Part shown: positions 1 through 11,283 of the stretch, piece after piece
Numbering within the stretch: position 1 is the first letter of the stretch
Layout of the letters: each line of letters begins with the position of its first letter
The notes under the pieces: generated by a model
The model's input: only the letters and a program-made list of their open reading frames with translations
The model's database searches: none
What the model was told of the DNA's origin: nothing
Program-made: the position numbers and the translations under genes
Assembly (NCBI GenBank): GCA_003254925.1
Contig: QANZ01056535.1
Location: forward strand, 104,690-168,689
Direction: 5' to 3'
Length of the DNA: 64,000 bases
DNA from: Chamaecrista fasciculata
Lineage: Eukaryota; Streptophyta; Magnoliopsida; Fabales; Fabaceae

Positions 1-800
1 CCATTCCAAATTGCTCTCCAATTTCAGCAAATAGTGGGTCCCAATGAGTCTCCAACGACTATTTCTCCAACGTCTCTTTCTCAAGTGGGCTCCGGTATGT
101 TAATACATTGCTCTCCTACTCATTCTCATTCATCTAATTTGTCCCATTCAAATTCTGGCAGTCGTGTGTTGGGCTCTCCCTCTCTCCTGGCCCAACTGTG
201 AATGAGAATGTTACTACTTCAATGGGCCACTAACTCTCTCATTTTTTAGACTCATAGCTTGCTGACTCAACCAAAGGATTAATTGGATCTCCTTCAAGAA
301 TTAATCATCATCCCATGACCACACGCTTAAAGGTTGGAACATTCAAGCCCAAACAACCTTTCATTGCGCTTCTTCACACGGAGTCACCTTCACAACAGGC
401 CCAAGCGGCTGAACCCACCTTTGTGCTTGAAGCTTTCTTTTCCCCTTGATGGTATCAAGCGATGAATGATGAATTTGAGGCTTTGCAAAGAAATCAAACA
501 TGAGAATTGGTTCCCTACACTGGTCGCGAGAAGCTTGTTGATTGTGGATGGGTTTTCAAAACAAAGTTCAAACTTAATGGGACCATTCTAAAGCACAAGG
601 TACGTCTCATGGCTAAGGGTTTTCAATAGGAAGCTGGTATAAATTATAGTGAGACATTCAGTCTTGTCATCAAGCCAACTAAAATTCACATTGTTCTCAC
701 CGTTGCACCCACACAGAATTGGGAAGTTCGCCAGTTGGATGTGAATAATGCGTTTCTCAACGGGATTCTCCATGAACAAGTTTTTATGCAACAACCTGGC
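1..800 (+). mobile_element. Copia pol remnant (integrase-RT linker and RT start)
   Basis: The plus strand can be read as the region between integrase and reverse transcriptase of a Ty1/Copia polyprotein, followed by the first RT block. Visible pieces are AMNDEFEALQRN, ELVP, GWVFKTKFKLNG and RQLDVNNAFLNG, which match the start of Copia RT. No LTR or primer site is seen on the left because the window starts inside the element. It is broken, with several breaks, and looks old. It ends near 800, where unrelated repeat sequence begins. Confidence 0.8.
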
Positions 801-819
801 CCAAAAAAAATTTAAGTTA

Positions 820-1785
820 GGGTATTGACACCAACGTTTCACATTGAGGGCATAAATGACACAAAGCCGAGGTTTTTAAAACCGGACTGGTCATTGAACT
901 GGTCAAAGCAGCGGTTTAAGGTTCAACGGTCCAACCGAGGTTCAACCGGGTTCGAATCGTTTATAAATAAATTAGTTAATAAATAATATATTCATTAATA
1001 ATAAACCAACCAAATAAAAAATTAAAAAAAAGGACACAAACTCCTCCTGTAAACCTTTATAGCAACTCTATTTTGTTATGATCTTTTTTTTCAATTTTTT
1101 GAAAATTAGAAAAAAAGAAAAAGAAATTCCAAAATCTTTAGTGTTTTACCCTTTTTGCTGTTGACAAAACTCTTTGACTTCCTTGTTTCTCCCAATTCTC
1201 ATCTCTTTTAAAGCTTACCTACTCCCTCTTGTCCCAAAAAATGAATCTACGGAACGATCATTTCAATTCAATATTTTCTCTCTCTTAATTCCCTTCTTCT
1301 TGTGGCGGTGAATATAGATGGATCATGGCTCTAGATCTGGTGGAGTTTTGATAATGGAAGAGCCTACCTTTGCTGCTTTGAAGTCTGCTTCGTCTTCTTA
1401 ATTCTTCACTCCTCTCACTCTCAAATCTGCTTCATCTACTTAATTCTTCCTCCTAATTCCACTTACTCTCTCACTCCCACTCCCCTTCATCTTCTTCTCC
1501 TTCCCAATCTCACTGTCAGACTCTAGATTTTGCAAAGCCTACCAAGCTCAACAAGTGAACCGGATGAACCTTCAAAACCGCCGGTTCAGTCCGGTTTTAC
1601 CGGTTCTTGACCAGTTTGGGCGGTTCTTGCCCGGTTCTCTGCTTGCCCGGTTCTTAGAGAGGTTTGGACAGGACTAGTGGCCGATCCCCGATTGGACCGG
1701 CCGGTCCGGTCCGGCCTTAATAACCCTGCACAAAATAAACGTTAGGGCATAACTAAAACTGACCTCAAACATTAGGGTCACGAAA
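820..1785. mobile_element. CCGGTT-rich inverted-terminal DNA element, nested in a fold-back repeat
   Basis: From about 869 the sequence begins GCCGAGGTTTTTAAAACCGG. It ends near 1724 with the reverse complement of GCAGGGTTATTAAGGCCGG. Both ends are rich in CCGGTT/AACCGG, and the direct copies of ACAAA next to both ends could be a target duplication. Outside it, 'acaccaacgttt...gggcataaatgac' and 'aacgttagggcataactaaaac' look like the two arms of a second fold-back MITE. Neither has a coding frame. The class (hAT or Mutator) cannot be settled by eye. Confidence 0.4.
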
Positions 1786-2016
1786 GGGTCTTTTGCCATT
1801 AAAAATAAATTAATAACTTAAAACTAAAAATCGAAAATAATTTTAAAGAAAATTAATAACTAAAATAAATTAATTTAAAAAATATAAATTAAATTTTATA
1901 AATTATAATCAAAAAAGAAAATTAAATAAATAATAATTATTAAAAAAATAAGATAAAAAAGAATAGGGAAGAGATTGACTCAGGTGCTTGGGAACTCCAA
2001 TGAAATTTCAAAACCT
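1745..2016 (-). mobile_element. Gypsy AT-rich leader next to LTR copy A
   Basis: The stretch is almost pure A/T with 'aaataattattaaa' blocks, followed by 'gagattgactcaggtgcttgggaactccaa'. The same order is seen at about 11,760-12,390, where it forms the leader and primer-site region of the better preserved unit. On the minus strand it lies downstream of LTR copy A, as a leader should. No gene is present. Confidence 0.55.
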
Positions 2017-2144
2017 TGACCGGTCATTATTATTTGAGTCGAATTTAATATATAGTTCGTTAACCAAGGGTCAATCTCTTGCGGAACTATCGTGATGAAG
2101 AGCACAAACACAAGTGGGTCGATCTCTATTCTTTGTGAATGATT

Positions 2145-4187
2145 TGTTGGAGATTGTGCCCTAGGGCCAATCATTTTATTTGATAAATATGTTGTGAACA
2201 TATTATTAATTTATGGAAGATAAATTAATGAGTTGTCATATTATTTGCATGTTTACTATGATGACATCCATGATTAATTATGAGATAATTAATCTAAAAT
2301 TGTCCCTGGTCGATTATTTTTGTGGGAGCAAAAATGAACTAAGACCAGCATGACCTCGGTGCATGAGATGCACGCACTAGATGCTGGGACGAGAGTCATG
2401 GTGCAATTACGTAAGGTGGTTACGAATTGCTGGACTGACCCGGAGAGTCCTGCATGGGTTTAGTCATCAGCTAGTCTCTCCTAGTACGCCTGTAGCGATG
2501 CCTTTGACCTGAGGTCAATGACTATTCCAGCGTTGCAGTTGTCAGTCTTTGGCTTAGTCTAACGCTGCCCGTAACAGGGCAGTTATACGGGCTGAGTACG
2601 GGGCTGGTTGATTGCTCTGCAGTGGAATGTGGATTGGCCAAAATGGGATTTTGTCCCTCATTAAGTTGAGAGATATCTAACTGGCGCCCTCGATGAGTCT
2701 GTCCAGGAAAATGCGTGGCCACGCTGGGATTTGGGACTTACTCAAGGAATCGAGAAAGTTGAGGTTTGGATTATGGATGACATACCTGTGCCTAGTCCAT
2801 GACCAAGATATCGTAGGACAATCGGATCACGTACACGGAGGTACTGAGGTTAAGTCGTTCTTCCGGTTACCGAACGATAACTCACGGATTTTGGGTAGTT
2901 GTGATGGCTTGCTAGAGTCCGCTCACAACTTGTAGGTCATGGGGATGCCCTACTGCCAACTTCACGTGGGGCCTGCTGGGTCACACACGAGCAGGAACTG
3001 ATCACCATTCGAGTGGGACACGAATTAGGGTTAATTCGTGGGTCACGCGAGTGACACGATTTAAGACACAGAGGAAATGTCTGGGACATTAGGTCTGGTC
3101 TTAATTAATCTACAGATGACATATTTAGATTTGTGGGACAAATTTAAATATTAATAATTGAATATAATTAATGAGATTAATTATAGGCAATTTAAATATT
3201 AGGAAAATAATTCTGGATAATGTTCCTAAGAGTTAGGAAATTATTGAATTATAAAATTCCTAATAAATAGGAGAGGGTGGCGCCTCTTGGGAATTATTTG
3301 GGTTAAATAAAAATGTTTTATTTAATTCAAATAATATTTGAAATTCAAATGGAGATTTGAAATTCAAAAGATTTGGTGAGTATCTTTTAATATCTTTGGT
3401 GAATCAAAAATTAGAGGTTTTTGATTAATTAAATTCCAAGGATAATTAAAGGGGGTTAGGCGCCATCTTGGTGGGTCCCATTGGGAGATTTGATCTCTCA
3501 ATTTGATTCTCCAAGATTGCATTTTGAATTTAAATATAATATTAAGGTAATATTATAATTATAAATTCAAGGCCTAAAATAATTATATTATCAGAATATC
3601 TTTATTTTAGGAATTATTAAATCACCAAAATTTCTCCCTATATAAAGGGGGCAAGTCGACTTGCCCTAGAGACACAAGTGTGAAACCCTAGTTTGATTTT
3701 CCTCCTAAGAGTTAGAGAGAGAAAATAATCCTTTGCACACACACATAGAGAAAGTCGACTTTCTCTAAGAGTTAGGGAATTTCGACTTTAGCTCTAAAAT
3801 TAGGGTTTTGAGAGAAGAATAGGCAAGAAGGAGTTCTTGTGGGGGGATTCTTCTAGCGCCACCTCTATAGCTGAATTATCAAGAAGGAGTTCTTGAAATT
3901 CAGAGGTCTGTAGATTGGTCCCGGAAATTCTTTTGAGAAAAGAATTTGGAGGCTAGCACCTCGGTGATCAAAGAAACTGTTCGTGTGGATTACTGGCAGA
4001 GGGAGAACTCTGGGAGTGGACTCCGTGGAACTCGCCCCGTACAACCATCGATTTGAAACTCTGAGGTATAACACTAACCAAAAGTTTTAAATTCTACTAG
4101 CGGATCCGTTCGGGAATCATAGGACCTAGGCGTTTTTTTTTATTTTATTTTTGCTTCCGCTGCCTTAGGCGCCTAGGATTCCCAACA
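2145..4187 (+). repeat. 5' LTR of the nested Copia element (2,043 bp)
   Basis: It begins TGTTGGAGATTGTGCCC and ends GATTCCCAACA, immediately before a TGGTATCAGAGC primer site. 'cctatataaagggg' near 3636-3650 is a good TATA region for the LTR promoter. The same family recurs on the minus strand at 14,230-14,397. The open frames inside it in either strand show no recognisable domain. Confidence 0.9.
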
Positions 4188-4188
4188 G

Positions 4189-4200
4189 TGGTATCAGAGC
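4189..4200 (+). other. Primer-binding site (initiator tRNA-Met)
   Basis: TGGTATCAGAGC lies one base after the CCCAACA end of the 5' LTR. It is complementary to the 3' end of plant initiator methionine tRNA, the usual Copia primer. Confidence 0.9.
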
Positions 4201-5744
4201 CACGCTAGTTCTAGGATTTAAAACTTATGTTTGTGCATGAGATGTATGAATTTTTGTGTTTTGTGTTTACCGCTTTCAAACAAATTGGTTTTACAAAGAA
4301 ATCCACCGATCAGTTTTCTTAAAATCAATCTACAGAAAAATTGTGCAAATTATATGTATGAGATACATATAAGTCGATTGGATCGAAGGAAAAATTTTTC
4401 TTGAGTTTCTAGGCTAAAATCGAAAATCCTGTATAATTATAATTAAAAGTGTTTTAATTATAATAATTATATGGGTGGCTGAAAATTATTAAAATTTGGA
4501 ATTTTAATATTTTTGGGGGTCAATATTTATAAATTCTTGAATGAGATTCATGGTATTTATAATTATTGACAATAGGCCTAATCTCAAGAAAAGGCATGTT
4601 AAAATTGCACAGACCTAAATTAAAACACAATTTTAAAAGAGTTTTAATTTGTGTGTTTTGTTACCGTGTTTGACAATAATATATGAAGTGTTCATATTTG
4701 TATTGTATGGTGTTGGATATGGCTCTAGGAGGTTATTTTTGGTAAATACGGCCTGCGTGTCGTCTCCCTCTACTCTGGATGTAAAATTTAAATTTCTGTT
4801 TATACCTCAATGTAACTGGGGTTTATTCACGTGTAATTTTTATTTTTCCTTTTAGAAAGGTTCTCTCATTGGCTTGGGAGAACTCTAGGGTAGATGGGCC
4901 ATATCTAAACACGGTGTTTTTTTATGCATTTAGTTGTATGTGATGCGCTAGATGTATGTTTTAGGCTGCGATTTTAACATGCTAATTTATATATATATCG
5001 CGCTACCACGTATACGATACGAGCGTGGGATTTTGTATGAGATACAAAATCTAGGCACATGTTTATATGTATGAGATACATGGGGAATAAACATGTGACA
5101 TGACTCGTTTAATTTTAAAAGGAGTTTTAAAATTAAACTATAAATCGGAACAATTTTATAAATAAAATCAAACCCTTTTAGAAAATTTAAGTAATTAATG
5201 CCATCGCTAAAACGCCCTGCCAAAATCTTGTTCATCGTGGAGCGGTGATCGCCTCCGCGACACGTATCTGCCTTGACCTTGAGGAAGCACGGGTGAATGG
5301 GATTTTCAACACGATGCCTGTTGAAATCTTGGTACCTTTGAATGCGGTGATCGCCTCCGCGACACGTATTGCAGTTGGGCCTTGATGATATGGGGGTTGG
5401 CCTTTGGGCCTCATTGTCTTGAACTTAGCCATTCACATGTTTTACCGAGTGACTTAATGGGGTTATCAAAACGGTTTTGGACCTCAAGGCATTAGATGGG
5501 ATAAACATGCCATAAGTATCATGAGATGATACAGTCCCATAAGGATCTAAGAGTCACATGAGATGTGATTGGTAAGGAGTTACCTACCTAAATAACTAAA
5601 GGGTGCATGATCGCCTCCGCGACGGTAAACTTTAGTGAAATATGGATCTTAGCCACCAATTAATAAATTTCACTGGGTTTTATAAAATGGTGGATACATT
5701 TTTTTTTCCTGCTAATTAAAGCTTTTCATATCTGAATTGTAGAA

Positions 5745-6020
5745 ATGGCAACGAACGTTCAAACACTATCACTGCGATCTGTCCTTGAGAAGGACAAGTT
5801 GACTGGGACTAACTTTCTTGACTGGTATCGTAATTTGAGAATAGTTCTCACCCAGGAAAGAAAGCTCTATGTCCTAGAGAACCCCATCCCTGAACAGCCT
5901 GCTCCTAATGCTCCAAGAGCTCAGAGAGATGCTTATGAGAAGCATCAAAGTGACTCTGTGGACGTTGCCTGTCTTATGCTGGTAACCATGGTTCCCGAGA
6001 TCCAAAAGAACTTGGAGAAC
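5745..6020 (+). pseudogene. Copia gag N-terminal remnant
   Basis: The frame begins MATNVQTLSLRSVLEKDKLTG, followed by TNFLDWYRNLRIVL, a typical plant Copia Gag start with the L.G.NF..W motif. It lies 1.5 kb downstream of the primer site and is followed directly by LTR sequence. Only the N-terminal part of the gene is present. It is a fossil part of the 2145-6462 element. Confidence 0.85.
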
Positions 6021-6024
6021 AAAG

Positions 6025-6462
6025 GGGAATTTCGACTTTCTCTAAGAGTTAGGGAATTTCGACTTTAGCTCTAAAATTAGGGTTTTGAGAGAAGAATAGG
6101 CAAGAAGGAGTTCTTGTGGGGGGATTCTTCTAGCGCCACCTCTATATCTAATTTCCAAGAAGGAGTTCTTGAAATTCAGAGGTCTGTAGATTGGTCCCGG
6201 AATTCTTTTGGAGAAAAGAATTGGAGGCTAGCACCTCGGTGATCAAAGAAACTGTTCGTGTGGATTACTGGCAGAGGGAGAACTCTGGGAGTGGACTCCG
6301 TGGAACTCGCCCGTTCAACCGATTGATTTGAAACTCTGAGGTATAACACTAACCAAAAGTTTTAAATTCTACTAGCGGATCCGTTCGGGAATCATAGGAC
6401 CTAGGCGTTATTTTTAATTTTATTTTTGCTTCCGCTGCCTTAGGCGCCTAGGATTCCCAACA
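6025..6462 (+). repeat. 3' LTR part of the nested Copia element
   Basis: The sequence repeats about 3757-4187 of the 5' LTR with a few percent difference and ends in the same GATTCCCAACA, followed by the second TGATT target copy. Confidence 0.9.
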
Positions 6463-7909
6463 TGATTAGAGCAAATTTGTTACACTTACTCAAACCAAAG
6501 AAGTTGTGATCGTGAATGGTTAAGCAATTAATTAATAATGAAATAAAAAATAATAATAAGAAAACTATACCTTTGGAAGGATTTATTAGATAGGTAATCA
6601 TATTGCAATAGAAACATGAAGTTATGTTTTAGTTGAGCTCATACTAACCATATCCTAAGATGATTATGGAAATAAGGAATAATACTAAATAATGTAACAT
6701 AATGCACATTAATTCTCGATTCAAGAAATAAACGACAAATATCCAAACAATTCGTAATTAAGCAATGGTGACAAATATAGAGTATGAGATGGATAACTTG
6801 AATGACTTGGAAAATACGAAAACATATTATTAATCTATCAAAATAAGGATCCCTTGATCTATTACAAATCAAGATCAATAATAATGTATGGAAAAAGTCA
6901 AACAATCCCTAAACTATTTCGTCTAATATACCTCATAAATTAAACATGAACCTATGTTTAATAAAAATACTAAACAAGAAGAACTAGCAACTAAAACAGA
7001 GAACTTCTCCATGAAAGCATAGATGAACTCAAGCCATATCTTCTAAATCCTCCATCAGTATATTGAAATTTAGCTACTCATGCCCATCGGACAGAGTTTT
7101 GGTATACAATATATCTAAGATGAACAATAACAAACAACTTTGAATGAGGACTGACGCATTTTATTTATAGGCAAAGATTTGGGCTGCGCCACCAGGCTAC
7201 GTCGTCGACTCAGTATGACGACTATGAGATTTTCCTTGATTTTCGTGAGACAATATGGAGATACGAGATATGGAAGATCTTTGTAACTTCCACACTCTTC
7301 AGGTTGTGTGCGCTATGGGAGATTCTCATGGCTCAAATCTTGACGCAAAACAACGCAAACTAAATCTTCCTTTGAGAAACTTTGCTAACATACTGGTGAC
7401 GTGGCATCTGCGTCGTCGCTTGCGTCGCCGGCTCAGTGTGACGGCGCAAGCTTGTTAAGCTTGGCTTTAACTCAGTTGATTTCTCCATCCTTCAGTTATG
7501 CTCAAATGCTTGTCTTTTTCTGTGATGAGGGCCTGAAACCACTAAGAATACCATCAAGTAGCACTTGTCCCATAAATATGATAAAATACCATAAAATACC
7601 ACTTTAAAGCGTTAATTCAATACATCACCTTGGTACAAATCTTAACACATTAATGGTCATTTTCGCAGTAATTAATTGTTAAAAGATAGTAAAAGAAGAC
7701 CAAATAACATAGTAAGATTTGGCCTGATCAGATGCAATACATCAATATAGCTTGATCTTTTAAAACTCTCCAATGATTAATACTCGGAATAAATCGTGAA
7801 GCTACTATCCTTTTGAGTAGTTGGACGACACTTGGTGACTCTTTGACGGAGAAGGAAGTGATTTCTCTGGTCTTATACATCATCAGATATTTTGTTCCTA
7901 AATAATAAT

Positions 7910-8267
7910 AAATGTTATACTTTTGGTCCTTGAACTTACGTCTAATACTTTGGAAAGTACATGTTCCAACAAATGGGCAATTGAATAGTTTATTGACCGC
8001 ATCTATGGAACTAACAACATGAACACCACAAACTTAGACCCTTTTTAGATTAAACGGACTCTCATGAGCATAGAACTCACGAACAATGTTCAAGCTCCCT
8101 TGATGAAGTGATTGGAAAAGAGCCTCTCGCTTCATCTCCTTAATTATACCCATGACATCTTTGAATTGAGGATCAGAGAGATCAATGCCCTTTTCAACAA
8201 GGATGGGAAGGTGATGAACAAGAAGGTTGTGGTATAGTTTAGAACGAGCGCTCTCGAAAAAATCCAT
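7910..8267 (-). pseudogene. Athila-type plant-transposon-protein remnant
   Basis: The minus frame begins MDFFESARSKLYHNLLVHHL and contains the phrase NIVREFYAH. Farther on there is a VRG-like block ending SIDAVNKLFN. Plant 'putative transposon protein' domains of Athila/Tat Gypsy elements typically carry VREFYAN followed by VRG..V.FS...IN. Identity is by motif memory only. Fossil; no host function is implied. Confidence 0.5.
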
Positions 8268-9010
8268 GATCTACAAGAAACAATAATTTTACTAATTATA
8301 ATTATTGAAGAATACTACGAACTCTATAAATACTACTTAAGAACACTAGATAATACTTAAATTAACCTCTGGACCTTATCGAAAGAATAAAATTTTAATC
8401 TAAGTGTGCACCGTCTAGTTGTGCCGCTGGCGCAACTATGTTTTGAAAATTTTCCAGAAAAATAGTGATGACACAAGCTTAGATTAATGTCTTTGTTGAA
8501 GAAAAGCATATAGAAAGTACAATTAAAGTATTTACAGGTCTATCCTAAGAAATCGAAAGAATTAAAGAAACTACAAAAGCTTGTAGATTCTTACCTTAAA
8601 TCTGGAATTTATGGGAAAGCACTTCAGAAATCTTCTCTTAAAGAATATATTTTTGGAATATGGAGAAGAATTTATAAGAATGTGGGAGATCTAAGATCTA
8701 AAGAGGCATTTATAGAAGGAAATCTAGAACTTTAAATCTAATTCTGGTTGAATTTTCTTCAGATTTGAAGGAGATTTAATAGGAGTCCACTTCTGAGCAA
8801 ACTCCAGAAATTCGAGTTTAAGCCGTCACACTGCGCTGCCAGCGCAGATATTGGCGCAGAAGGAAAATTTTCCTTCTAGGTCCTAGTGACTGACTCTTAC
8901 TAAAGGGAAACTAAAATCCTAAGAAAAACTAAAAAAAACTAATCTAGAACTCTAACCTAAAAGTTCTAAAAACCTAATTCCTAATTAACTAACGAATCGG
9001 GTTTATGATC

Positions 9011-9035
9011 TAATCCCCCTTCTTCCCCCACACTT
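9011..9035 (-). other. Polypurine-like tract of Athila type
   Basis: On the minus strand the sequence reads AAGTGTGGGGGAAGAAGG followed by GGGA. AAGTGTGGGGG is a common tract after pol in Athila/Tat elements. No LTR follows directly, so its role as the second-strand primer is not certain. Confidence 0.45.
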
Positions 9036-9078
9036 ACACGGGATCATGTAAGTGGGTAGAAGGCATCGCAGAGACTTT

Positions 9079-9591
9079 TCAAGGAGGCTTGAAAGTCTCA
9101 TGTCGGATCTTTGATAGACGTCCGCCAAGCCTTTGCAGAGCAATGATTCTTCGGCCACAAAAATTATAATTATCATCATAAAAGATGACAGCGGATGTGG
9201 GCCTTTGAATCTTGTCCTTCTTAATAAATCTTTTAAGTTTTATTTTGGGACGATGTCTTATTCTATCTATCTTTTTATTTTTACGTGTCGTATGTCGTGT
9301 TTCCTTTGATTGAATATGTCTTAAACATTCACCATATAAGACAATCTTGTTAGGAAGCGTACTTAGTCTGGTAGGAGATATTACCTCTTCGCTTGCGAGC
9401 GTGTTTATGCGTTGATCCTTCTCTCCTAGTAGAGTGATGTCCACCTTTGGCGTTGGATCGAGCAACTCTTCAATACATACAAAATCAACGTGTGTAATTT
9501 CTTTGGAGTTATTACGCATAGCATCAAAGTTAGAGAGCCATTCTTTAATCATTTGGCACTCATTACATGTGCCTAACCCTTGCACGAGCAC
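9079..9591 (-). pseudogene. Gypsy-derived open frame, 170 residues
   Basis: The frame starts MLVQGLGTCNECQMIKEW. It contains an acidic VCIEELLDPTPKVD stretch and a basic patch (residues about 103-130, many K/R). It lies between the Gag zinc knuckle and the purine tract on the same strand, so it belongs to the Gypsy fossil. I do not recognise a catalytic domain. Confidence 0.4.
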
Positions 9592-9946
9592 GGAATAAGA
9601 CGAGGAGTTTCACACTCATCTGAGAGTAGGCAATCAAGTTCTTCATCGCCCATCTCCTCCACTTTTAGAATGTTCTCTAGAGAAGTTATTATTTCTAGAC
9701 CACAACAGTCTGCTATGTTCTGGCCTTTCTCAAGCCTTTGCTTGGCAGACCTCCACTCAAGATTATGCTCTATCTTGAGTGCCTTGGATGGTTCTATCTC
9801 AGTGGGACTGGAGCATTAAATTTTTGGTAATGGAAGTTATTTCCCATTTGAGGTCCGACACCAGGTCTGAACCAATTATCAAACCTTTGTTCTCTTCTTT
9901 GGAAGTTTCCTTGGCCTTGTTGATACATGGCTGAGACTTCTTCTAA

Positions 9947-10132
9947 TTAGTGAGGGCAATCCCTACTCACGTGTTCCCTAGATTCACAAATAGAACACGA
10001 AGTTTCTATGTAATCTACGTTCCTCGATTGTGAAGCGTTAGTGATTCGTTCGTTCATCTCAATGACAACTATAGCTAGCTTGTCCATGTCCAAAGCCATC
10101 TTTTCCATAACCGGGTAAGATTCATCAATCAC
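9947..10132 (-). pseudogene. Gypsy Gag zinc-knuckle remnant
   Basis: The frame ends in CSICESREHVSRDCPH, which fits the CX2CX4HX4C zinc knuckle of retroelement nucleocapsids. The preceding residues (VMEKMALDMDKLAIVVIEM) resemble the helical stretch before the knuckle in Athila Gag. Fossil fragment. Confidence 0.65.
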
Positions 10133-10189
10133 TACTCCCTTGAGTGCACGGGTGCGCCTTCATCGGTTTTGTCGCTTGTAGGCGACCTC

Positions 10190-10855
10190 CTTTATCAAAA
10201 TAAGGATTCCTTGATCAATTACAAATCAAGATTAATAATAATGTATGGAAGAAGTAAAAACAATCCCTAAACTATTTCGTCAAATATACCTCATAATTAA
10301 ACATGATCCTATGTTTAATAGAAATACTAAAAAAGATGAAGAACAACAACTAAAACAGAGAACTCTCCATGAAGCGTGGATGCACCCAAGCCATATCTTG
10401 AAAATCCACCATCGGTATATAAAAATTTAGTTACTCATGCCCATGTGGTGTAATCTGGACAAAGTTTCGATACTATGAGCTAGGGTTGATGTATATGGGT
10501 GAAGACTAACGTGTTCTATTTATAGGCAAAGATTTAGATCTGCGCCGCCAGCTCACTATGATGGCTCACGATACTTTCATCGATTTCCTTGAGACAGTTT
10601 GGAGATACGAGATATGGAAGATCTTTGGAACTTTCGTACTCTTCAGGTTGCGGGCGCCGTGGGAGATTCTCACGTCTCAAATCATCAAGCAAAAAACGCA
10701 AAACAAATATGCCTTCTAGAACCTCTGCAGATACAATGGTGACGTGGCATCTGCGTCGTCACTTGCGCCACCGGCTCAGTATGACGACACAAGCTCGTTA
10801 AGCTTGGCTTTAACTCAACTGATTGCTCAGTATGACGGCATAAGCTCGTTAAGCT
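10190..10855 (-). repeat. Gypsy LTR copy B (partial)
   Basis: It matches the LTR of copy C (12,960-13,638) from 'atcaaaataaggattccttgatca' through the GC-rich 'gacgtggcatctgcgtcgtc' block. It is partial at both sides. The short open frames inside (for example 10,589-10,801) recur in copy C and are LTR sequence. Confidence 0.7.
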
Positions 10856-10859
10856 TAGA

Positions 10860-11283
10860 AGACTTTCCATATCTCGTCCTCTATTCTAGGCGCTAGGGGT
10901 TTCGTGGTTCGGAAATGTAAATAGAGATTATTTAAGTGAGTGTGCAGGTTCTCACTTATCAAACTGTGAGACTTTGGAAGTCCATTGAAGAGTGGACCTT
11001 TAATCTCAAAATTCGTATGGATTCGAGGAAATGCTTGGTAATGAGCCTCGTAGTGCTCATTAGATTGTGAAGCTTCCCTAATGGACCTCCTAGGTCTAGG
11101 TTGTTCATTCTCTCGACCTTGTTCTGCTCTAACTTCTCTAGGGTTAAGATTAGGATTGTCTAACCTAGGGTTATTGCCTGAGCTTGCCATTTCTATCCTA
11201 TTTGTATTTTTCTTAAGGGATCTAACAGTCTTTTCTAATTCCTTGTCTAGGGAAACTATCAAGTCCTGAGGCTTTTTACGCAT
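10860..11283 (-). pseudogene. Gypsy gag N-terminal remnant (copy 1)
   Basis: The minus-strand frame of about 140 residues starts MRKKPQDLIVSLDKELEK. It contains PRPRRSIREASQSNE and FEIKGPLFNGLPKSH, resembling Athila/Tat Gag with NFEIKP and F.GLP followed by HLNNL. The AT-rich leader and tRNA-Asp-type primer site lie upstream. The gene is truncated and fossil. Confidence 0.7.

Larger units (their letters stand above)
2145..6462 (+). mobile_element. Copia LTR retrotransposon, young but internally incomplete
   Basis: The LTR termini are TGTTGG...CCAACA. The 5-bp target duplication TGATT flanks it exactly (2140-2144 and 6463-6467). Parts in order: 5' LTR 2145-4187, primer site complementary to initiator-tRNA-Met at 4189-4200, leader, gag start at 5745, and a partial 3' LTR about 6025-6462. 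The shared LTR segments look about 2-3% different by eye, suggesting an age of the order of one million years (inference from a generic plant rate). Most of the coding region is absent, so it is broken and non-autonomous. It inserted into Gypsy LTR copy A. Confidence 0.9.
2017..7730 (-). mobile_element. Gypsy (Athila/Tat-like) LTR copy A, split by a Copia insertion
   Basis: Positions about 2017-2144 and 6463-7730 together match LTR copies B (10,190-10,855) and C (12,417-13,638). Shared segments include 'ggttaaccaagggtcgatctc', 'tatacctttggaggatttattagatagg' and the GC-rich 'gacgtggcatctgcgtcgtc' patch. The right edge TGATCA at 7725-7730 pairs with the TGATCA that opens copy C at 12,417, so I infer TGATCA inverted termini. 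A 4.3-kb Copia element sits inside. The small GC-rich open frames near 7255-7607 are LTR sequence, not genes. It is a fossil. Confidence 0.6.
7731..10190 (-). mobile_element. Gypsy (Athila/Tat-like) internal fragments
   Basis: Minus-strand pieces in order: a Gag zinc knuckle (10,132-9,947), a basic 170-residue frame (9,591-9,079), a purine-rich AAGTGTGGGGGA tract (9,011-9,035), and a frame of the plant-transposon-protein type seen in Athila/Tat elements (8,267-about 7,910). Protease, RT and integrase are not recognisable. The whole is a broken, old fossil lying between truncated LTR copy B and LTR copy A. Confidence 0.6.

Noticed and set aside
7255-7607. Overlapping small open frames in a GC-rich patch
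   Set aside because: The same patch recurs at 10,589-10,801 and 13,357-13,569 and is part of the Gypsy LTR.
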